Assembly (NCBI GenBank): GCA_040768925.1 | Contig: JAXGLZ010000003.1 | Coordinates: 62,001 to 126,000 of the forward strand | Origin: CALNBC01 sp040768925 | GTDB taxonomy: Bacteria > Bacillota > Clostridia > Christensenellales > CALWSW01 | Direction: 5' to 3' | DNA length: 64,000 bases | In this document: positions 15,994-25,502 of the stretch, one piece after another | Layout: each line of letters starts with the position of its first letter | How positions within the stretch are numbered: the stretch's first letter is position 1 | Notes under the pieces: generated by a model | The model's database searches: none | The model's input: the letters and a program-made list of their open reading frames with translations, nothing else | What the model was told of the DNA's origin: nothing | Program-made: the position numbers and the translations under genes

Positions 15994-17313
15994 TTACCTG
16001 ATCGGCAGGGCATACAACTCCTCGATACTCATCCCGAAACGCTCTTGGACCAACTGCTCAAAACGAGCGATCGGCTTATCATAAAAGTCCTTGCCCTGCG
16101 TGCCGAAGGCGTCGTTGAACATCTCCCTTATCGTATCCGGATCGGGGTATTCATCAACGTATTCACCCGTGGCGGGGAAGTAATTGAAGCCCCCGCCCGC
16201 GTTGTTTTTGCTTAGCGATATGCGATACCTGCCCTCGTCGGCATGGTATGTGATCATCAGATCGTAGCCGTTCACCTCATCCATATACTCAATGTTCCAG
16301 CCATCGGGATGCTCGCCCCATTCCGGCCTGTGGATGGCGATTTCCATGTAGTGCGGTTCGTGCTGCGCATAGACGCCGCATACATCCTCCTGATCGAAGC
16401 CGAAGCCCAGCTTGGTCAGGGATGTTTCCGGCGCGACATATTCGCTCAAAGCGGTATCAAACTCAGTTATCGCCTGATCGACGTAGAAGCCCTCACCCCT
16501 GCGATCAACGCCAATGCCGCAAGTTATCATGCCGTAAGACAGACCCATCTTGCCGTTCTCGGCGTCGTACCAATCGCTTTCCACATTCTCGGCTATATTT
16601 CGCAATACGGCGCTAGCGTCCGGAATATGATACACGACGGAAACGCCGGCCTCTTTTTTATGCAGATTGATGTTGAAGCCGCATTGGGCAAAATCCGGAT
16701 CTATATCGAGGTATTCCGAAATGGACGCTAGGGCGTTCAGGTTGTAATTATCCCGCACAAAGATGGTATATTTCTCCATGTCGGCTACTTTCACATCAAC
16801 CGTTATTTCAATGTGGCAGCCGTCCACATAAGCATACCGGTCGTCATTGGGATCGGTTTTCCTGACGGTAAACACGGTTCCGTCCTCGCCATAAATTTCG
16901 CAGAAACCGCTGCTTTTGACGTCCTCGGCATGTTGGGCTACGGTTTGCGCATCCGTGATCCCGGCCAGCTTCGCCAAAAAGGCAATCGACTCGTCCGCCT
17001 TGCCCTCGGCGGTCATGGACAAAACATAGGGATTCCTGCCCTCCAGCTTTGCCGCCCCCTTGTTGAAAGAGGCCTCGTAGATGGTGAAATTTCCGGGAAA
17101 GCCCGCGTCGGCATACGGGTTGAGCGCACTGCCGAATAGATCCTCCGGCACGAACAGTTCCGGCTCGGGCGTGGGCGCTTCGGTTGGCGCGGGCGTATCC
17201 TGCGTTACTGTCTGCGCGGGAACCGGTGTTTCTATTGGCCCGGCCTGCTGCGAACAGGCCGCCAGCAAAACGACCGGCAAAACAAGCAATAATGGTGATA
17301 GAAACCGTTTCAT
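15994..17313 (-). CDS. Lipoprotein with C-terminal 'RPEWG...LYALP' domain
   Basis: 439 residues of unknown function. A signal peptide with lipobox LLAAC20 means it is anchored outside the membrane. A Pro/Thr/Glu-rich linker follows (~21-55). The C-terminal ~301-439 is a domain beginning LGFGFD, with IAIHRPEWG and WNIEY, and ending FEQLVQ-x-RFGMS-x-x-ELYALP. The same domain occurs twice in the LRR lipoprotein at 18.6-20.2 kb. The middle part may be a more diverged copy. It lies in a run of four lipoproteins between two Ser/Thr kinases. I do not recognise a named family. Confidence 0.75.
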   Translation of the reverse strand: MKRFLSPLLLVLPVVLLAACSQQAGPIETPVPAQTVTQDTPAPTEAPTPEPELFVPEDLFGSALNPYADAGFPGNFTIYEASFNKGAAKLEGRNPYVLSMTAEGKADESIAFLAKLAGITDAQTVAQHAEDVKSSGFCEIYGEDGTVFTVRKTDPNDDRYAYVDGCHIEITVDVKVADMEKYTIFVRDNYNLNALASISEYLDIDPDFAQCGFNINLHKKEAGVSVVYHIPDASAVLRNIAENVESDWYDAENGKMGLSYGMITCGIGVDRRGEGFYVDQAITEFDTALSEYVAPETSLTKLGFGFDQEDVCGVYAQHEPHYMEIAIHRPEWGEHPDGWNIEYMDEVNGYDLMITYHADEGRYRISLSKNNAGGGFNYFPATGEYVDEYPDPDTIREMFNDAFGTQGKDFYDKPIARFEQLVQERFGMSIEELYALPIR

Positions 17314-17481
17314 TCTCTATCCTCCTGTAAGCTTTTTTTATCCCATTCTATAGCGCCAAAGCATCCGCTGCCATTCGAATTCGATTCCTTCGTATCGAGC
17401 GCCGGGATGTTTCAGACGCCGGGACGTTTCAGATCAAAATAGTCCGGGCCCCCGCAATGACAGATATCGCGCGGATCCTTT

Positions 17482-18492
17482 CTATTTGGCCTTGAACACC
17501 ATCGTAATATCGATCAGCACAGAGCCGGATTGCGTTGCCATGCCATTTGCGCTGCCGGAGAGGATCGCCACTTCGCCGCTTCGCGTCAGGCGCAGTTCCC
17601 TGGACGCTTCGTCATAAACCGCCGTGAACGCGGGCCCGCCATAGGTCAGCGTTACTGTTCCGCTTCGATACGTCCAGCCGGAATAATCCTTCAAATCGAG
17701 GTCGCTGATCGAAAAAGGCAGTTCGGGTACCGCATCGATCAGCGCGCTCAGGTCGATGAACGATATCATTTTCATATCCTCGCGCAGCACCAAATCCCGC
17801 CCATATTCAAAACCCTCGGATATGCTCATGGCGGCGTCAATCGTGTATATGCCGTTGTTCTCATCCGGGGTGCAAAAAATAATCGAATCCAGCAGCCATT
17901 CACCGCAAAGCGCCTGCGCGCCGTCATCAGAAGCGGCGGCCGCGCCGGCGGAGGGTTCGATTGCCGGAAAGGCTTCTATCGGCAGCGCCTCCAGCATGGA
18001 AAGATTGATCGCGATTTCCTCGTTTTCGCCGGTATGAAAAATCGTGCCGCCGGCGGGCAGCGCAGCGCCCTTTGGGAGCGCAAATTCAAATGTCACACGC
18101 GCCGTATAGCCCGGCGCGTCCTCGGCCTTGATGAAGCTGATGTTGCTTGTATAAAGCGGCGTACCCTCCATATCCAGCGTCATATCAATGAGGCTTTTAT
18201 AGCCGCCGCCGGAGATGGCGATGGGCGCAACGCCTTCCCTTTGCACAAAGCAAAGGCCAACGCCGGTTTGCGTGTCCGTATCGTATTCGGGCAGGGCCAC
18301 CCATTTTTCGAGGGCATAGGTTTCATCGCCCAGCTTGAAATCCTCGCCGGCGGTTAAGGCGGCCGCCTCGGGTTGGAATGTTTCCCGCGGCGGCGCGGCC
18401 GATTCGCCGGCCGGCCCGGCAGGCCGCCCGGAGCACGCCGCCAATGAAGCAACCAGCAGAACGAGTAATAGCGCCGATAAAGAACGTTTCAT
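17482..18492 (-). CDS. Lipoprotein of unknown function
   Basis: 336-residue secreted lipoprotein: MKRSLSALLLVLLVASLAAC with Cys20 as the lipid site, then a Pro/Ala-rich linker. Residues ~45-170 form a beta-rich domain (LGDETYALEKWVAL). After an Ala/Ser linker (~180-190), ~195-336 resembles lipocalin-like or DUF4854-type 'GEWLLDSI...SGTVTLTY...RLTRSG' beta proteins that often occur as small lipoproteins in gut Clostridia; I hold that loosely. ATG 18492 is supported by GGAGGG six bases upstream. The gene lies between two lipoproteins sharing the LYALP domain. Confidence 0.72.
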   Translation of the reverse strand: MKRSLSALLLVLLVASLAACSGRPAGPAGESAAPPRETFQPEAAALTAGEDFKLGDETYALEKWVALPEYDTDTQTGVGLCFVQREGVAPIAISGGGYKSLIDMTLDMEGTPLYTSNISFIKAEDAPGYTARVTFEFALPKGAALPAGGTIFHTGENEEIAINLSMLEALPIEAFPAIEPSAGAAAASDDGAQALCGEWLLDSIIFCTPDENNGIYTIDAAMSISEGFEYGRDLVLREDMKMISFIDLSALIDAVPELPFSISDLDLKDYSGWTYRSGTVTLTYGGPAFTAVYDEASRELRLTRSGEVAILSGSANGMATQSGSVLIDITMVFKAK

Positions 18493-18580
18493 TTTCTTCC
18501 CTCCGAAATTTTGCTTGACCATTTTCTTGTTGCGGGGCGTTTAGGGCTTTTCGCTTTATCCCGGCTCTTGGCAACGGGTT

Positions 18581-20173
18581 TTACGTGCTAGCAGGCAGCG
18601 CATAAAGCTCGTCGACGCTCATGCCGAAAAGCTCCTGTACCACCTGCTCAAAGTATTCCATCGGCTTATAGTACAATTCCTTTCCCTGCGAATGGAAGGC
18701 GTCGCCCACCATCCGATGTACCGCTTCGATGCTAGGGTCTTCCCATCCTTTTGCATCCGTGGCAGGATAATCGTCATAAGCGCAATATGCACCGCCCCGC
18801 TCCATGTAAACGTGCCATTTACCCTCGTCGGCGTAATATTGCATTACCAAGCTATATCCGTTCACATCGGGATCGTGAAACTCGATATTCCATTCCGCCG
18901 GACTTGCGCCCCAATCGGGTCTGTGTATGGCAATTTGCAAGCCTGATTTCTCATACAGGCAAGCCGCCTCGTCCTCGTTATCGGTAAATCCAAACGGCTC
19001 ATAGGGCAGCGCGTAAGCCGGAGTCGTTTGCTCCGGCTGCGCCGCGGTCTGATCAAACGGCAGTGCGTAGAGCGCGTCGGCAGTTACGCCGAAGGTCATT
19101 TGAATCGTATCATTGAAAACAGGGATGGGCGCAAGCAGCGCGTCCGTTTCGCCCGTTTCGCCCAGCGCCTCCGTTATCATCCGCTCAAAGCGTTCCCTGT
19201 TGTTGGAATCCACCATGAATGTACCGTCCGCCGCGTTGTAGATGTAGTTCATCTGTTCACCATTGATGTTCATTTGAAAGACATAGGCGCTTATTTCCGG
19301 ATAGTACAAGACGACCAAGGTATACCCGCTATCCAGCATTAAGTCCATTCTTACGCATTTCGTCATATCTTCAGACTGCGGAGCGCCCCACTCGGCGTGG
19401 TTGATGTTCACGCTCAACCCGTCGCGCTGAACGTCCCCATAGCTCGCCTGATTGTTGGCGTCGCTCATGGTAAACCCAAGCTCGGCGAGCGTGAATGCAA
19501 TGGTGAAATCCTTTTGCTCTAAACTTTGGTAGATATCCGACAGCGAGAAATAGTTGCTTATGGGGCAGTCCGCCAGATACAGCTGCTTTAGGCTTGTCAG
19601 CGCGGCCAACGGCGACACATCGGTGATCGTCGAATGGTCAAGCACCAGGACATTCAGGTTGACCAGTTTCGCAAGCGGGCTGTAGTCCGACGCCGCGCAG
19701 CTGGAAAGTGTCAGCACTTTCAGGTTCGTCAGCCCGGCGAGCGGCGCGATATCGGCGATCGGATTGCCGCAAAGCGACAGCGAAGCGAGCTTTTTGAGCC
19801 CCGCCAGCGGCGTGATATCGGTGACCGCGTGAAAGGACAGGTCGAGGCTTTCGAGGTTTATAAAGCTTTCCAGCCCGCCGATATCCTTAACCGTCGTCTC
19901 TTCGGAAACATACCGCTGCCATTCCATACTGAGGTTCAGCCTCGTCACCGCCTCGGCCTCCGCCACGGTGATGCCGCCTTCCGGCTTGCCCATCGCCCCG
20001 CGCACCATCGCCTCCAGCACCGGGTCGGCAAACGTCACGTCGGCGGGCGCCGCCGCTGCGGGGGGCGACTCCTCCGGCTGCGGCAGCGGCGATTCCGTTG
20101 CGGCGGGCACGCCGCAGGCAGCCAGGCTCAACGCCAGCAGCATGGCCAGCGTTGCGCACAACAATTTTTTCAT
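18581..20173 (-). CDS. Leucine-rich repeat lipoprotein with two LYALP domains
   Basis: 530 residues. Signal peptide and lipobox ...LAAC20, Pro/Ala linker, then a cap and about five SDS22-like leucine-rich repeats at ~95-220 (pattern L-x-x-L-x-x-L-x-L-x-x-x-x-I-x-D-I-x-P-L). Two copies of a ~139-residue domain follow, at ~231-372 (NINHAEWG...FGVTADALYALP) and ~393-530 (IAIHRPDWG...FGMSVDELYALP). The LRR resembles the extracellular LRR of the kinase at 22.4-24.7 kb. A surface binding or sensing role is plausible. Transcribed with the neighbouring lipoproteins on the minus strand. Confidence 0.82.
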   Translation of the reverse strand: MKKLLCATLAMLLALSLAACGVPAATESPLPQPEESPPAAAAPADVTFADPVLEAMVRGAMGKPEGGITVAEAEAVTRLNLSMEWQRYVSEETTVKDIGGLESFINLESLDLSFHAVTDITPLAGLKKLASLSLCGNPIADIAPLAGLTNLKVLTLSSCAASDYSPLAKLVNLNVLVLDHSTITDVSPLAALTSLKQLYLADCPISNYFSLSDIYQSLEQKDFTIAFTLAELGFTMSDANNQASYGDVQRDGLSVNINHAEWGAPQSEDMTKCVRMDLMLDSGYTLVVLYYPEISAYVFQMNINGEQMNYIYNAADGTFMVDSNNRERFERMITEALGETGETDALLAPIPVFNDTIQMTFGVTADALYALPFDQTAAQPEQTTPAYALPYEPFGFTDNEDEAACLYEKSGLQIAIHRPDWGASPAEWNIEFHDPDVNGYSLVMQYYADEGKWHVYMERGGAYCAYDDYPATDAKGWEDPSIEAVHRMVGDAFHSQGKELYYKPMEYFEQVVQELFGMSVDELYALPAST

Positions 20174-20277
20174 GGTGGTGCCCCTTTCGCTTTATTCAAT
20201 GAAAGAACTTCTCACTCTGACCGCCCGCAATGGTGACACATGCCCGCAGGCGCTTTTAATCCGGATAACAACCGGTA

Positions 20278-21654
20278 TCATATCTTATCCGCTGTGCCTT
20301 TCTCCAAATCGAATTGATGCCATGAACCGCTGCCGAAAGCGTCGGAGATATACACATTCCCGGCGGTGTCCGTGCAGACGGCCCCTGTGGCAAACGTCCC
20401 GGATTGCACAAGCTGGTTCATGGTTTCCGCATCAAGCACAAGCACATACTCATCGCCGCTTAGGTCGCGCACAGCAACGACGAGGCGGCCGCCGCAAACC
20501 GCAAAGACAACGATCTTTCCGTTATACTTCCAAACCACTTCTTCCCCGCTTCCGTCTGTCTTTATTTTTTTGATGCATAAGCCGTTGTTATCTGAAACGA
20601 AATATAACCATTCCCCGCTGGCAACCACGTTGACATGCCACTCGTTATCAAGCAATTGCTGCGTCTGCCCGTCCTCAAGCGACAGACGATACAGATTCCT
20701 TTCGTCCTTCGTCGAAAAATACAGCCAGTCGCCAACTATGAACAGGGTGCTCGCGCTGCCGCCGAGGGGCTGGCGTTCGCTGCCGTCGGCGCGAATTTTA
20801 TATATGCGGCCATCTTCGTTTTGATTGCTGTAACAGATCCATTCGCCCTTTGCCGCGACGGCTCCGCACGGGTCGTCCGAAAGCTTCGTCTTCATGTCCC
20901 CGTCGGTGCGGATTTTGTACAAAGCGTTATTGTCGCTGATATTGGCAAAATAGATCCAGTCCCCGACAATATTGATATCATTGGCGACATCCCCGCAAAG
21001 CCGCGTTCTTTTCTCACCGCTGCTGACTTGCTTTTTATAGAGCGCAAAACCGTCGTCCGGATCGGCAAAATAAATCCAGTCTCCCTGCGACGCGAATAAG
21101 CCTCGGTAAACCGCCCATTCGGGGCCTAATATGACGGACATGAGGTTTTCCGGCGTGCTGCCGACGGCATTCATTTCCCCGGCGGCGGTATAGTCGGACG
21201 CAAACGGAAAATCGATCTTTAAATCCGCTTCGCCGTATAAATTCTTCAGCCATTCCACGTATCCCGCCTTATTGCCCGCGCGGGCAAACCCTTGGGCTAT
21301 GATATCGTTCAGTTCTTCGTATTCTGACTTCAGAAGGAGTATCCTTGCCTCCGCCTGCGCATACCAGGCGTTTTCATCTTCCGGGTCAATCTCCAGCATC
21401 CTGTCCGCGCAGCGCATCTGCGCCTCATAATCGCCGCTTACCACATACGGCTTCATGATATCACCGACCTCATCGATGGTGGCCGCCGCCCGCAGCGCGG
21501 TTTCCAACTCATCCTGCGAACCGGAAACTTCCGGCGTTTGCAGGGCGGGCGCGGGTTCCGAAACCTGCGGGGATTCCGTCGCGGCGGGCGCGCCGCAGCC
21601 AAGGACCCCCAGCGCCAGCATGACCGCCAGCGCTACGCACAAGATCTTCTTCAT
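20278..21654 (-). CDS. DUF5050-type beta-propeller lipoprotein
   Basis: 458-residue lipoprotein (lipobox VLGC20). Residues ~50-160 form a helical TPR-like region (ADRMLEIDPEDENAWYAQAEARILLL). From ~190 onward there are six or so repeats of the form G-[DE]-W-[IL]-Y-F-x(10)-LYKI, the DUF5050 propeller. The same domain type forms the outer part of the kinase at 9.7-12.3 kb. It sits 105 bases upstream of the LRR lipoprotein. Likely a surface sensor or scaffold; no enzyme motif is seen. Confidence 0.8.
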   Translation of the reverse strand: MKKILCVALAVMLALGVLGCGAPAATESPQVSEPAPALQTPEVSGSQDELETALRAAATIDEVGDIMKPYVVSGDYEAQMRCADRMLEIDPEDENAWYAQAEARILLLKSEYEELNDIIAQGFARAGNKAGYVEWLKNLYGEADLKIDFPFASDYTAAGEMNAVGSTPENLMSVILGPEWAVYRGLFASQGDWIYFADPDDGFALYKKQVSSGEKRTRLCGDVANDINIVGDWIYFANISDNNALYKIRTDGDMKTKLSDDPCGAVAAKGEWICYSNQNEDGRIYKIRADGSERQPLGGSASTLFIVGDWLYFSTKDERNLYRLSLEDGQTQQLLDNEWHVNVVASGEWLYFVSDNNGLCIKKIKTDGSGEEVVWKYNGKIVVFAVCGGRLVVAVRDLSGDEYVLVLDAETMNQLVQSGTFATGAVCTDTAGNVYISDAFGSGSWHQFDLEKGTADKI

Positions 21655-22345
21655 GGCTTTGCTCTCCTCTTTTCTGTAATCATGGTGCGTTTGAATGAAC
21701 CGGGGAACGGGTCTTTCTTATTTTTTCGCGGGAAATCCATGGCGGCGCCGCGTTTTAGCGCGGCGGCAGCGTCGCCCGGCTCGGGCGGGCCGCCCGCGCC
21801 GCCATTCCGCGAGCTCGCAACGCGGCCGGCAATGCGCAAAGCGCTTCTTTCATTGAAAAAAACTTTTTATTATTTCGTATCCAGGTGAATGAGGATTCAG
21901 TTGTTATTCCGATATCATCAGCAGTCCCCCTTGATCTGTTTGAGATTCGCGATGCCCATAATCAGCCAAAGTACGGCACGACCACTCGTATGCGCACGAA
22001 AAACCATTGCAACAGCCGGCGGGAAGACGCGCCGGCCCCGGCGGCGGCAGGTGCAAAACCGCACCGTCACTTCCCCGCGGCGACGCCCGCAGGCGCTTTT
22101 ATGCCCGAGTGCCAAACAGGTCAACAGAATCATAACCGCATTCCGCACCCGGAAGAAATCATAGGGGTAGCACACCTTTTACGCCCGGAGCGGCGCGCCC
22201 ATGGAGAGCGGGCCGGCATGCCAAACCGGTTTTCGGAGGGGATATCCCGCCGGATACGGCAGCGTTCATTTTTGCGTGGAGTTGCGGCAAGGAAACCTGC
22301 CGCCAGACCGGCGTATCAATCTACATGTCAGATTGTAGCAAAATA
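21655..22345. other. Gene-free stretch upstream of DUF5050 lipoprotein
   Basis: About 690 bases. Candidate frames on both strands lack ribosome sites and recognisable protein features. It may hold the lipoprotein promoter, but no clear box was found. Confidence 0.5.
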
Positions 22346-22392
22346 AAAAGCCCCTTTGGTTTGCTGGCAGCAGACTCGCGGGGCTTTTTTAG
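22346..22392 (-). terminator. Terminator of LRR kinase gene
   Basis: Minus-strand AAAAGCCCC and GGGGCTTTTT arms around an inner loop, about 25 bases after the kinase stop. Confidence 0.75.
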
Positions 22393-22413
22393 AATAATGT
22401 ATCCTTCGGGCGG

Positions 22414-24696
22414 TTATTCATAGGATGCGGTAAAGCTCACGTTCCCCAGCGCCAAAAACGCCGGGCGCATATCCTCGCTGATCACCAGCGTTTGCAGATT
22501 GGGCAGAAGCAGCACCGGGGAAAGGTCTTGGATTGAGCACCCGGCAATATTCAGGCAGGTCAGCTCCTGATGCGCCTCGATACCTTTTAGGCTTGTCAGC
22601 TGGCTGTGTTTCACTTCCAGTGACGCAAGCCCCGCCACGCCGGAAATCCAATCAAGGGAATCCAGCCCGGAATATCCGAGCTTTAGCTCACGCACCCGGC
22701 GGTTTCCGAGGTGCGCAAAGCTGTCCGTATCGTTGGCGAGATCCAGAAACTCAAAATCCCCCAGCTCGCCCAAGAAAGCCGGATCATAACCCTTCACATC
22801 ACACAAATCCAGGAACCGCAGATTAACGCATTTGCCCAAGGGGCTTGTATCCGAAACCGGGTTGCCGTTCAGGCCCGCGGAGGCAAGCGCGGGCAGGGAG
22901 GCCAGCACCGAGATATCGGCAATCCGATTGTGCTTGAACTCCACCTTTTCCAGAAGCGGCAGCGAAGCAAGGGGGGAAATGTCGGTAATCTGCTGCGCCG
23001 CCAGGCACAGGATGCGCAGATTGGGCAGCAGCTTCACATCTTCCAGGGAGGCGATGTTACCCTTGGCTTGATTGCCCGACGAATACCATTCACTTGCGGA
23101 TGCATAGAAGCCGTCCTGGCTGGCGGATGGGGTGTTCCCGAAAACATACAGTTCCGCCACCGAGGCCAGCTCTTCCGCTGAAACCGGATCGGTTTCAGAT
23201 TTGCCGAGAACAGCCCGCACCGCCCGCTCCATGAGGGGCTCCGTAAAGCCCAGGGCCGAAATCGGCTTGGCTTCGGGCTGATAGCGATTGGCGAGCTGCG
23301 GCGGAAGACCGTCGCCATAGGCGCGGTCGGCGTTATAGAGCATCACCGCCACATCGCCCAAGGTGATGCGGTCCGTCCGGTTCACATTGGCATAGATGCC
23401 GTTCTCTTCCGCAAAAGGCCTGGCAACCCGTATGCCGGGGTACTCACCCGTATCGTCCTTCAGGCCCGACCAATCCCTTACCACCCTGGGCCAGTATATT
23501 TTGACGGCGAAATAAACCATCATATCCAACGGCACGGTTTGTGAATCTTCAAAAGCCCACGGCAGAAAGCTGTCCTCGACCTCCACGGGCGGCATGGCTG
23601 CGGGCCGGGCGTTGGCATAAGCTTCATCATAGCCATAAACGTTTATGAGCAGATCGCGAATATCCCCGATATCCGCCGTTTGCACGCTGTTCTGGAAAGA
23701 ATCCGTTCCATATTTCTGATTTAAGTAATCTGCGGCTTGCGCGGTGATTTCTTCGCCGGTCATAAAGGCGGGAACATGGTTTGCATCGTCAGGAATGCTT
23801 TTGCCGGCCGATTGCGTGATCGAAATAAAAGCAAGCACGATCCCGCAGAGCAGCGCCGCGCCGAGAATACCGCCCGCGGCCCGGCGCCTTTGGCGGCGCA
23901 CCGGCAGCTGAGCCGATAATGAACGCTGCAAGGCGGAAACGTTTGCATAGCGGTCTTTCGGCGCAAAAGCGGTGCATTTGGCAACGATGCGTCGAAGCGC
24001 GCGGTCGTCAATACCGCCGGGCATTGCGTCAAGCTCCGTATTGCGCGTCAGCAAAAAGCCCAACACCATGCCGAGCGAGAAAATATCGGACCGGCAATCG
24101 GTCTGGGCAAAGCCGTATTGCTCCGGCGGCGCAAAGGAAGCCGTTCCAAGCGTTACCGTATCGTTCCTGGCGTCTTTGTCGAATACGCGGGAAATGCCAA
24201 AGTCGATCAGCGTGATCCTGCCGTTCTCTTTGAGTATGATATTCTCGGGCTTGATATCCCTGTGGATGACCGGCGGGGTCTGCTCATGGAGATAGCGCAG
24301 GATATCGCACAGCTGAAGTCCCGTATCCAATACTTGTTCCCTGCTGAGCGGACTGACTTTGACGGCATCCGAAAGCGCGGCGCCTTCAACGTATTCCCGC
24401 ACAACACAAAGCATGTGATCATTTTTATATTCCGCGATGAACGCGGGAAGCGCCGGATGCCGCAGCCGGCGCAGCAAATCGCCCTCGCCGCGCCCGCCGA
24501 TCAGCCGCATATCATAGCATTTGGCGACCGCGGCCGCGCCGGTGCCGCGGCTGCGCACAAGCAGTGTTTCGTTCCATTGGCTGTGGCCAAGGCACTCTTG
24601 CGCTTCATAATCTTTTAAAAAGTCTGCGGGGAAGATGCTGTCGTCAAACCCCTTGAGAAAGTCTTCGATATGGGACTTTATACGCGGCTCTTCCAT
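22414..24696 (-). CDS. Transmembrane Ser/Thr protein kinase with leucine-rich repeat sensor
   Basis: 760 residues. Kinase domain ~30-265: Lys59 (AVAK), HRDIKPEN (145-152), DFG (165-167), APPEQYG as activation-segment end. The usual glycine loop is poorly formed (CLGHSQWNETLLV), so ATP binding may be altered. A basic patch (QRRRAAG) and a membrane segment at ~274-294 follow. The outer ~460 residues carry an S-layer/SLH-like or structural stretch (~390-500) and SDS22-like LRRs at ~580-740. ATG 24696 shares its A with the TGA of the upstream XRE-like gene and follows GGAAGGAG. It pairs in domain type with the LRR lipoprotein. Confidence 0.85.
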   Translation of the reverse strand: MEEPRIKSHIEDFLKGFDDSIFPADFLKDYEAQECLGHSQWNETLLVRSRGTGAAAVAKCYDMRLIGGRGEGDLLRRLRHPALPAFIAEYKNDHMLCVVREYVEGAALSDAVKVSPLSREQVLDTGLQLCDILRYLHEQTPPVIHRDIKPENIILKENGRITLIDFGISRVFDKDARNDTVTLGTASFAPPEQYGFAQTDCRSDIFSLGMVLGFLLTRNTELDAMPGGIDDRALRRIVAKCTAFAPKDRYANVSALQRSLSAQLPVRRQRRRAAGGILGAALLCGIVLAFISITQSAGKSIPDDANHVPAFMTGEEITAQAADYLNQKYGTDSFQNSVQTADIGDIRDLLINVYGYDEAYANARPAAMPPVEVEDSFLPWAFEDSQTVPLDMMVYFAVKIYWPRVVRDWSGLKDDTGEYPGIRVARPFAEENGIYANVNRTDRITLGDVAVMLYNADRAYGDGLPPQLANRYQPEAKPISALGFTEPLMERAVRAVLGKSETDPVSAEELASVAELYVFGNTPSASQDGFYASASEWYSSGNQAKGNIASLEDVKLLPNLRILCLAAQQITDISPLASLPLLEKVEFKHNRIADISVLASLPALASAGLNGNPVSDTSPLGKCVNLRFLDLCDVKGYDPAFLGELGDFEFLDLANDTDSFAHLGNRRVRELKLGYSGLDSLDWISGVAGLASLEVKHSQLTSLKGIEAHQELTCLNIAGCSIQDLSPVLLLPNLQTLVISEDMRPAFLALGNVSFTASYE

Positions 24697-25154
24697 CAGC
24701 AATCCCGCTCCTTCCCAAGAACAGCCATGTCCATCCCGGAAAGAACGGCCTGTGTGTCCGTAAAGCTCAGATGCCTGTTCAAGCAATAAATAACCGCCGC
24801 GTCCCGCTTGATCCTGGGATACAGCGCGGGCTTTTGCGCGATTTTTAAGAGAGCCTGCGCTTCCTCATAACCGAGTCTAAAACCTACGGCAAGCTGGATG
24901 ATCTTGTCGCGTGATGGGTTTTTTGCCCCCTGGAATATCTGAAAGCCAAAGGAACGGTCAATGCCGGCCTGCCGCACAACCTCGACACGCATCATTCTTT
25001 TTTCCCGGCACAAAGCGTCCAGATATTCGGGAAGCGTGGGAAGCCGCAGGGCGTCCTCATGCTTTTTTATGAAGTCATCCAGCGCCGAAGCCCTGAAAAT
25101 ACCATCAAGAAGCGTATTTGTGCTGTCTTTGCGTTTTGATAGATCTGTTTCCAT
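24696..25154 (-). CDS. XRE-like helix-turn-helix protein upstream of LRR kinase
   Basis: 152-residue protein with an all-helical centre resembling an XRE HTH (EVVRQAGIDRSFGFQIFQG, then PSRDKIIQLAVGF). A C-terminal helical tail YPRIKRDAAVIYCLNRHLS follows, a pattern I associate with small regulators next to bacterial Ser/Thr kinases. It overlaps the kinase by one base (TGATG), so the pair is translated together and is probably functionally linked; it may be a regulator or a direct kinase partner. ATG 25154 chosen; no strong ribosome site is visible, so the start is uncertain. Confidence 0.75.
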   Translation of the reverse strand: METDLSKRKDSTNTLLDGIFRASALDDFIKKHEDALRLPTLPEYLDALCREKRMMRVEVVRQAGIDRSFGFQIFQGAKNPSRDKIIQLAVGFRLGYEEAQALLKIAQKPALYPRIKRDAAVIYCLNRHLSFTDTQAVLSGMDMAVLGKERDC

Positions 25155-25502
25155 TGGTAGACCCGCCTTGCAAATTGCTGGTGCCTGTTTTGTATCATTA
25201 TACAGCAAAGAGTGCCGCTATCCAAGCGAAAAGAAACTTGGCATCCCGGACTTAATCGCCTTTAAAATCACCGCTTGCTCCGGATTTCGGGGTCAAACAA
25301 AATCAGCCGTCGTGTTTAGAAGGGAAATATTCATTATCCTGTCAGCGCAGACGCGGTCGGCGATATCGTCGGGTAGATGCGGTTCCGCCGTATCGCTTTT
25401 TTCATATCACGGTTACTCATCCTTTCCGCCCTCCCGGACTTCTTTACAGGCCGCTAATCGGCCAACGGCTTTTTATCTGCGGAAAAATGTAGACAAAATC
25501 GT

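Noticed and set aside
21885..22346. Plus-strand frame in the gap upstream of the DUF5050 lipoprotein
   Set aside because: Arg/Pro/Ala-rich low-complexity translation with no recognisable family or proper ribosome site.
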